64,000 nt of DNA. It comes from Hoplostethus atlanticus. Its lineage: Eukaryota > Chordata > Actinopteri > Trachichthyiformes > Trachichthyidae. Within the stretch, counting starts at the first letter, position 1, and each line of letters starts with the position of its first letter. This document shows, piece after piece, positions 57,472 to 64,000 of this stretch. The notes under the pieces are model-generated. The model worked only from the letters and a program-made list of their open reading frames with translations. It was not told the origin of the DNA and did no database searches. The DNA lies in contig JAXDDX010000222.1 in the NCBI GenBank assembly GCA_034670405.1, positions 186,001 to 250,000 on the forward strand, read 5' to 3'. Both the position numbers and the translations under genes were made by a program.

Positions 57472-58496
57472 CTACAGTAGTTGGTCTTCACAGAAAAGAC
57501 AGCATCTCAGTCTTGTTGCGGGGAGGGGTGGCTGTACAAATAGCCTTGACTCTGGAGAGAGTAGTCTGGAGCCATGGGATAGACGATATCCCAAGTAAGC
57601 AACAGTGGGAAGACAAAACTGCAACTTCGCCAGGGAGGCTTTGTGTCCCTTCTCTGCGAGATGATTGAGCAAGAGCGATGGAGTCAGTCTCACAGGCATC
57701 CTTTGAGGGTGAGGCAATCAAAGATCATCAGCGTATTGCAGCAACGTGCTTCCGCCGGGGAGAGTCAATGCATCCAAGTCACGCTTAACAGCGATAGAAT
57801 AGACTGTAGGACTCTCTGTGTAGCCTTGTGGTAGGCGTGTCCAGGTGTACTGCTTACCGTTGTATGTGAAGGCAAAGAGGTATCTACTGCCTTCATCCAA
57901 TGGGATGGAGAAGAATGCGGCACACAGATCAACAACTGTGTAATGTGTGGAATCTGCAGGTAAACTAGCCAGAATAGAGTTGGTATCTGCCACAAGAGGG
58001 GTCATTGGGACCACGATATCATTCTTGCCCTCAGATCCTGAACAAAGCGCCATTCATCTGCACGACCTGGTTTAGGGATTGGGAGAATAGGAGTGTTGCA
58101 TGGACTGTTGGTTTCAACCAGGACTCCTTGTTGGAGAAATGACTCAATGACAGGTTTGATGCCTGCAATAGCAGTGGCGGACAATGAATATTGCCGGATG
58201 CATGGAAGAACTGCCGACTTTTTAACTTTCACCACATGTGGCAGTGCTGAGGCAACAAAACCTACATGATTCTTATTTATGGAGTGCCCATAATTTGGTA
58301 GGAACCTCTGACAAAGCCAGAGGGGGTGAGTAATGGGGAATGGGGAATGGGGGAAGGGGATTGGAAGGTAAGGGAAGTTTGAATGGGAGGTAGGGTGGGA
58401 AGGGTTAATTTGAAACAGTTGCCGGGTAGTAACCCAAGGGTCCCACAAGGGGTCGGCATTTCCCGAATAGGAGTCAACTGAGAGAGAGCAACACAC
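57472..58496 (-). pseudogene. Retroviral reverse transcriptase, frameshifted
   Basis: Finger/palm motifs appear in order: IKPVIESFLQQGVLVETNSP and NTPILPIPKPG (58496 frame), VVDLCAAFFSIPLDE and LLQYADDL (58053 frame), then the thumb/connection (57721-57472 frames). The frame changes near 58050 and again directly after the YADDL motif (57718), so at least two lesions lie inside the domain. Confidence 0.9.
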
Positions 58497-58639
58497 ATAG
58501 GACCCAAATCTTGAGGCTGGTAGCCAGAGGCGACAGCCAATGACACATGGGGAAGTGAATTAGGCACTTGAAAAAGTGCAAGTTGTTCTGTAGACAGTGG
58601 AAGTACAGCTGCACATCCTTCAGCGCCTATGAAGATTGT

Positions 58640-59013
58640 AGACGGAGCGCTTAAGGTGTCTGGTTGTGTCTAGCATGGATCAGCCAATTCAGCATATGAT
58701 GATGATGCAGGTACAGTGCCATATAGTGCAGTGCTCTTGCTTATTTGGTTCACTTATTTGTCTTAGCTCTTGTTATTTGATTCTCTTATTTGTCTCATTT
58801 GTCTCATTTGTTTAAGATATAGTAGGTTGCTAACTTATTGCACTCTTACCTTAACACTAGTTATGCTCTTAGTTGCTTGTTTAGGAAGGAAATGCACTTA
58901 CGATTTCTGGTGACTAGTAGTTTTCTTGCCTACCTATGTTGAATGCACTTATTGTAAGTCGCTTTGGATAAAAGCGTCTGCTAAATGACTGTAATGTAAT
59001 GTAATGTAATGAG
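58640..59013 (+). mobile_element. L2-tailed SINE/LINE fragment inserted in the retrovirus
   Basis: The 3' end TTGTAAGTCGCTTTGGATAA...TCTGCTAAATGACTG is followed by four TGTAA-type units (58985-59013), the UnaL2-like tail. The body, rich in TTATTTGTCTCATTTG, extends to about 58640. It separates protease from RT. Read from the minus strand, its tail adds a HLADAFIQSDLQ peptide to the protease frame. Confidence 0.78.
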
Positions 59014-59640
59014 ACATTGATAACAGCTTAGTGGTAAGGCTCGGTGAGTGTTTGGACATTGCGATGATGTTTGCTTCTGAAAGAAACTCAGAAAGGTGTG
59101 GATAACTTTCCACAGACCAGGAATAAAGAAAATCAGGAGTTAGCATACTAGCAGCCTGAAAGACATTTTCCTCTGGTAAGTCCATAAACAGCCCATCAGG
59201 GGTGCAATAAATCACAGCATGCAATTTACATAAAGCATCCCTACCCAATAAGGAAATGGGGGTGTTGTCAGACATTATAAAACTGTGCTGCAGTTCATTC
59301 CCCCCTACCGTCATGATAGTAGGCTTAGACAGTGGTTCAGTCATAGGGATGCCCATGACCCCCACCGTCGTGACTGTTTGTCTACTTTGCCTTAAGATGT
59401 TATCATCTGCTTGGGTTGATGACAATGTGGCACCGCTATCGACTAGCATATTTATTCTCTTCCCTGCTATACATACATTCACAGTGGGATCTTCTCTAGG
59501 GGTTTTGGAAAGCCGAATTTGTGTGAGTTGGTGAAACTGATCGTGTTCTTCCTCTTGGCCTCCCTATTGTTGGAGTTGACTCATTGTATGAGCGGGTGGG
59601 GCTGAAGTCTGCGCTTGCTGTTGATTGTCATAGATTCTTT
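59014..59640 (-). pseudogene. Retroviral protease region
   Basis: NMLVDSGATLSS holds the aspartic protease active site (DSG rather than the usual DTG), and ISLLGRDALCKL the conserved C-terminal GRD motif. The open frame (59482-59012) runs into the inserted SINE tail. Confidence 0.83.
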
Positions 59641-61400
59641 TATTATTCTGTTTTTTTTCTTTTGCTTCTACATTCCCTGGCCCAATGTCCTTTCTTATCG
59701 CAATTGTGGCATTTATCATTGGACTTATCTCTGGGTTTTCGCCATGCAGTTTGTGCCATATTTAAAGCATGTTTTCGAGTTCGGTTGAAAACACCCTGTT
59801 GATCTAAATTGATCAATGATGTGGTGACTGTTGAGAACGGCTGTAGTGCCCAACCTGGCGTGGTCAGTCTGACCGCACTGGAGATGTGAGGCTGGAGGCT
59901 ATTCATGAGGGTTTGTACGGCCAATTTATCGTTTTCTGAAAGGGGAATTCCTGCATAGTGTCCCAAGTTAGGTGAAATCTGCTGATGAAATCTGTCGGGG
60001 ACTCATCTTTGCCTTGCACACAGCATGTCACTTCACTGAAATCTCCTACACTCCTTGCAATATTGATTACAGCTGTTCTACAAGCCCCATTTAACCATCT
60101 GGCTCTGGTGGGATTTTGGTCTATGTCATCATTTGGAGCCCAGTCTCCATCCACACCATTTGGAACATGAAAATGGTCCTGTATAGTCGGCCATGTTGCG
60201 CCATAGGAATGTTTCAATAGCAACAACATGTCTGTGGGAAGAACATCATACATGTTGGAAGTTTGGTATAGCCAATTATGGAAAGCTATGGGCCTTTGCA
60301 ATGGGGATGGGGCATCAGTCAGCATTTGTCTAACCTCAGCTGGGGTCCACGTCTTTTTTATGGGCACATCACCTACCATGATTTTTTGGTTTTGTTTGGG
60401 AAGTGGCTTAGTCTCTCTCTTTGTTCTAGTCTCATACTTTTTTCTCACTGCCTCTTCCTGTTTTTTCTTTCTTTCAGTTATGTGAGCCTCTCTCCTTTTG
60501 GCGGGGGAGGGGGAGAGCATGTCATCTCCCTCCAACTCCTCCTCCGAAGCCGAGGGAGGGTCCTTACTCTCCTCTTTGCTGTCATCTACACCACCCACTG
60601 CCCCTCCTTCTGATCCTCCTCCTGACTCTCCTCCCCCTACCTGTGGATGAGCATCTGCACCTCCCTGCCCTTGGGCTGCTGGATTGTTTAGCTGTCTTAT
60701 CGCAGCTGCTATGGCCAATGTGTCTACCCAGTTGTCTTTAGGCAGAGGGGGATACAATTTTTCTACCTCTTTCTTTTGTTTTCCTATCGGCATCTCTACC
60801 TTTTTCTTGGGAAACATTCTGACCCCCCCCGTCATTTGCATGTACTTGTGTTGTAAACAGCCAGTTAATTCTAAACCACCACGCTGCAACATTTCACACA
60901 TTTTGGGCACCGTTAAGCCAGATTGTGTTTTAGCCCAAGCATAAAGCAGAGCTCGGGCCTGTGAGGACGTGGAGGCAAGGTCATCCAACGTCAAGCAGAC
61001 TTCAGCCTTATCTGTCAGCTGCAATGACTTGGGGTATTGTACAGAATGTACAGTTGAAGGCGATTTGTTCTATCGCTATAGGCACATCAGGGGACCAGTT
61101 TCATGATGCAGCTACAGTTTTGCTTTTTGGAGGCTGGGTGGTATCAGGGGTTTTAGATTCCAATTCATCTCCCGGAGTTGGGGATTTATTGTGTTCTTTT
61201 GCGGGCAGGTGTCGTTTTGCGACAGATCGCCATGCCTCTAAACATTTCTTCATGTAATCATAATCCCATTTCGGATTTCCCTGACCGCCCTCAATGTTGT
61301 CTGTCAGAATTTGCATTTTCTTTGGGGCAAATGATCCGCCAATTGACCACTTCCCTTCAGTCCAGTCATACATATCATGTGTAAATAGCACTGCATACAT
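59640..61400 (-). pseudogene. Retroviral gag, in three frames
   Basis: The matrix-like start is at 61400-61101 (MYAVLFTHDMYDWTEGKWS). A 373-codon frame (61024-59906) holds a Pro/Gly/acidic-rich linker and a capsid with the major homology region (CVQGKDESPTDFISRFHLTW). A last frame (59966-59643) holds one CCHC knuckle (CHNCDKKGHWAREC). The matrix-capsid junction (about 61100-61024) and 59966-59906 are the two break points. A basic Lys/Arg/Glu coiled stretch precedes the capsid. Confidence 0.87.
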
Positions 61401-61440
61401 ATGATCTTTTTCGGCAGGTACAATGGTGTGGCAGATGGGA

Positions 61441-61800
61441 GGAGGGTGGGGTGAGGCTTAACTTGGATCCAGGGGAGAGTTGAGTCGGTGGACTGACTCT
61501 ACACTGGATCCGGGACCGGCTGCGGCCAATTAAGCCTGATTGCAGCCGGGCCCTTTTTAACCTGTGTGTGGATGTGGGACTGTGTGAGAGTGCGCCAGTG
61601 TAAGAGGCTGGCAGAGCGAGTGGAGTTCGACAGGAGACGGAGGAGTCGAGCCGGACTGTCTGGGGAGAGACGAGCCAGCAGCGTCTGAGCGGGGTCCGCG
61701 GCTGGAGTGCCGACAGGTGTCGTAGTATTTTCCCACTCCCCCGCAGAATCTGACTCCCCTTCGCGTGAACGCGCGCACACTTAACACGTTACATTCTGTG
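61441..61800 (-). other. GC-rich stretch upstream of retroviral gag
   Basis: This may be the retroviral leader. It is GC-rich and has open minus-strand frames (61780-61499) without a recognisable domain. No primer binding site next to an LTR edge could be identified. Confidence 0.35.
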
Positions 61801-62073
61801 GTCAATTTACGTGATTTCTATCATAGATTTTCGGGTTTTCGGGTTAAATATGATTCGGTAGCCAACTGTAAACAGTCAGCTTCAGTTTACTGCAGGATAT
61901 ATGAATAATGAAAGAGTAGTAAATCGGCAGGAAGACGATTTTATGCGGGATTTCGTTTCACTTAGTTTTGTTTCGCAAATGTCACTGAACGAAATTCACG
62001 TCTCCTCTTAGGCTACAGCCTAATAAACAATTCAAGGTTATTTGCTGACATATCTGGACCTGTTTGTCCCCAG

Positions 62074-62234
62074 AGGTAACAGGGAAGAGACTGGCCTCAC
62101 CAGAAGCCTCCTCCTCTTCTCATCCAGATCTCAGCAGTCTTCATCTATCACCACCAGTGCCCAGACGCCAGCGGGGGATATCCGACTCTACTCTTGGCTT
62201 CACTACCCCCTTTTATAAATATGAGGACGTCAGG
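62074..62234 (+). CDS. Candidate internal exon of an unrecognised gene
   Basis: Acceptor TTGTCCCCAG|A at 62073/62074 and donor GTCAGG|GTGGGG at 62234/62235 enclose 161 nt open in one frame. The peptide has a Ser/Pro-rich part (ASPEASSSSHPDLSSLHLSP), then PRRQRGISDSTLGFTTPFYK and a YEDVR end. The composition looks like a disordered region of a real protein: phosphosite-like RxxS and S/T-P motifs. I do not recognise the protein, and no partner exon was found in the window. Confidence 0.35.
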
Positions 62235-62329
62235 GTGGGGTCTGTTCGCCAAAGATTTATCGTATTTCATCATTGTTGTGCACGTGTCAAAACAATAATT
62301 GTTCACTGAGAAAAATTAAGTCTCTCCTG

Positions 62330-62842
62330 ATTGAACTAAAACCTGACTCCTCTAAGAATGCAAGATGTGACCCTCACCAAATTCACTCAGCGGGCATATC
62401 TGGACCTCTATTACATATTTATAAAGTCTTGTGAAACTAGTCAATACAGGGGAGAAATTAGGAGGGGAGTCAAATTTTGATGGGTCAGTTTTTACATCCA
62501 ACAAAATCTGACTCCCCTCCTATATTAACAAAGCAAGATGTGACACTCACCAAATTCACTCAGCAGGCATATATTGACCTCTAGTACTTATGTATAAAGT
62601 CTTGTGTAACTAGTCAATACAGGGGAGAAATTAGGAGGGGGGAGTCAAATTTTGATGGGTCAGTTTTTACATCCAACAAAATCTGACTCCCCTCCTATAT
62701 TAACAAAGCAAGTTGTGACACTCACCAAATTCACTCAGCAGGCATATATTGACCTCTAGTACTTATGTATAAAGTCTTGTGAAACTAGTCAATACAGGGG
62801 AGAAATTAGGGGGGGGGGGAGTCAAATTTTGATGGGTCAGTG
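62330..62842. repeat. Tandem repeat, unit about 174 bp, three copies
   Basis: Copies are anchored by AAAAYCTGACTCC at 62338, 62504 and 62678, each containing GACACTCACCAAATTCACTC and GTCAATACAGGGGAGAAATT. The first two differ more than the last two, suggesting a recent duplication of the third. Confidence 0.92.
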
Positions 62843-64000
62843 ACACGAATAAAGCCAAGTCTATTTTTCCAACAAGGCTTACTTCATGTTGAGTAACATT
62901 TCAAAACTATTAAATCCCAACCCCTACAGCAAATATCAGGCAGTGGGCCAAATCTGGCCCTCCAAAAATAAAATTTGGCCCTTTTATGAAAGTTTTCCCT
63001 TTTAAACATAAATCAAACATTAAACATGACTCACCATAATAAAGTAAACATAAGGCTCATCTACACTCTGCTAAATATTAAACCGTAACATCTTATAAAC
63101 TCAAAAGATTATTAGAACAGGCACACAGCATAATTTGCTGTATGCCTTTTCTAGTCTTGAAGTGTAATATTTCTAGTCTTGATGTGTAACACAGAAGATA
63201 TGTTCACGTTTATGAGTCTTTTTTCCAGATGAGTATTAGCATGTAGCTGGCATTGCTGTTGGAGCCAGAATTAGGATTTTATGATTTAGATATTAACCCT
63301 TATTTGAAAAATTAGGCATAAAACAATGAAATATGAGGGGTGGAAGTAGACTGTAAATTAATTATTGTTGGAACGTTGAGTGAAGACACTCCCCTTTGAC
63401 AGCTGATTGTCAAGGGGGAGATAGCTGAATGCCATGAGGTTTCATGTAGATCAGCTGATTGATAAGAGCAGAACTGTCATGAACTCGGAGTTCTTTGGTT
63501 TGTAGCCACACGTTTTTTGCCCGCTGAGTGCGGAAGATTGTTTTTTGATGTCATTTAATTTTCTACTTTGATGTCTGCCCTTGTACGTCATCTGGTGAGA
63601 GCTGTTCATTTTTTGTTGGTGGAAAATATGAAAAACGTAACACAATGCCATCTGAATGACAAAGGAAAATAAATATGACATAAGATAGAAATCAGTGGAC
63701 CAGGCGCACTCCAAAGGACAAGAAGGAAGCAAATAAATTCTGTGAAAGTGGCTTTTTTACTTGCCTGCTGTAAAACAGCTCAATAAACTATAAACAACAA
63801 GAAAAAAACTGCTGACCCTTGCCCTACAAAACTATTTACACAGTACACATAAATACACACACACAAATTACTATTTACAAACAAGCAGCACAAATGTATT
63901 CTGCATCCATGGGTGGCCTGTTGACACAGGAGTGGTGGTACCACCGTGTACATTTGTCACAGCCAATCTGAAAAAGAAAATATATTACTGCATTTATATT
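62843..64000. other. Flank, mostly unrecognised
   Basis: It contains GTGGGCCAAATCTGGCCCTCC at about 62940-62965, a palindromic word seen at the ends of some hAT/MITE families, and otherwise AT-rich DNA. I can support no gene here. Confidence 0.4.

Larger units (their letters stand above)
52519..61440 (-). mobile_element. Endogenous retrovirus, gamma/epsilon-like, degenerate
   Basis: On the minus strand: gag (about 61400-59640), protease, reverse transcriptase, RNase H, integrase, env, polypurine tract (53016-53005) and a 3' LTR (53003-52519, TGTGG...CACA). The single CCHC knuckle in gag, YADDL in RT and the env start overlapping the end of pol in another frame resemble gamma- or epsilonretroviruses of fish. 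Several frameshifts plus two later insertions make it inactive. No copy of the LTR is visible upstream of gag, so the 5' end is missing or rearranged. Confidence 0.9.

Noticed and set aside
61499..61805. Separate protein gene upstream of gag
   Set aside because: GC-rich open frames without a recognisable domain; more likely retroviral leader or flank.
62330..62842. CRISPR-like array
   Set aside because: The units are full-length tandem copies of about 174 bp without unique spacers, and the organism is a vertebrate.

Overview
This window is vertebrate nuclear DNA, almost certainly from a teleost fish. It has spliced genes with GT-AG introns, long introns, many microsatellites, and repeat families typical of fish: Tc1 elements with long terminal inverted repeats, hAT and PIF/Harbinger elements, tRNA-derived SINEs, and a SINE/L2 3' tail shared with fish L2-clade LINEs. 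No bacterial features (operons, ribosome binding sites, CRISPR arrays) are present. The species cannot be named from the sequence alone.

The main gene is megf10, on the plus strand. A likely non-coding first exon ends at 820. Twenty-four coding exons then run from the ATG at 12325 to the TGA at 45169-45171. I joined every exon by hand; all splice phases close, giving a CDS of 3369 nt (1122 residues). The protein has a signal peptide, an EMI domain, about sixteen or seventeen EGF/laminin-EGF modules, one transmembrane helix (about residues 854-877) and a cytoplasmic tail with NPxY and YxxI/YxxL motifs. This is the CED-1/Draper/MEGF10 engulfment-receptor architecture, and the tail separates it from MEGF11. 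A long 3' UTR probably runs to an AATAAA at 49689.

The introns hold most of the mobile DNA. Intron 1 (821-12307) carries a decayed IR/DR-type Tc1 element (4586-6093), SINEs and two minisatellites. Intron 8 (25566-33118) holds a nest of transposons: a hAT-type element (26273-29127) containing another (26433-28785), which contains a Harbinger element (27496-28671), which contains a SINE. Most levels have recognisable target-site duplications, and a related repeat at about 35.0 kb preserves the empty insertion site of the outermost element. The inner hAT also contains a palindrome of about 650 bp.

Downstream of megf10 (about 50-64 kb) is a repeat-rich block. It holds a broken hAT transposase (ZMYM1-like) with a 531-bp direct duplication, then a minus-strand endogenous retrovirus of gamma/epsilon-like type: LTR 52519-53003, env, pol, pro and gag up to about 61400. 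Frameshifts, a hAT insertion in env and an L2-tailed SINE between pro and RT have inactivated it. No matching second LTR is visible. A possible exon of an unrecognised plus-strand gene (62074-62234) and a 174-bp tandem repeat (62330-62842) follow.
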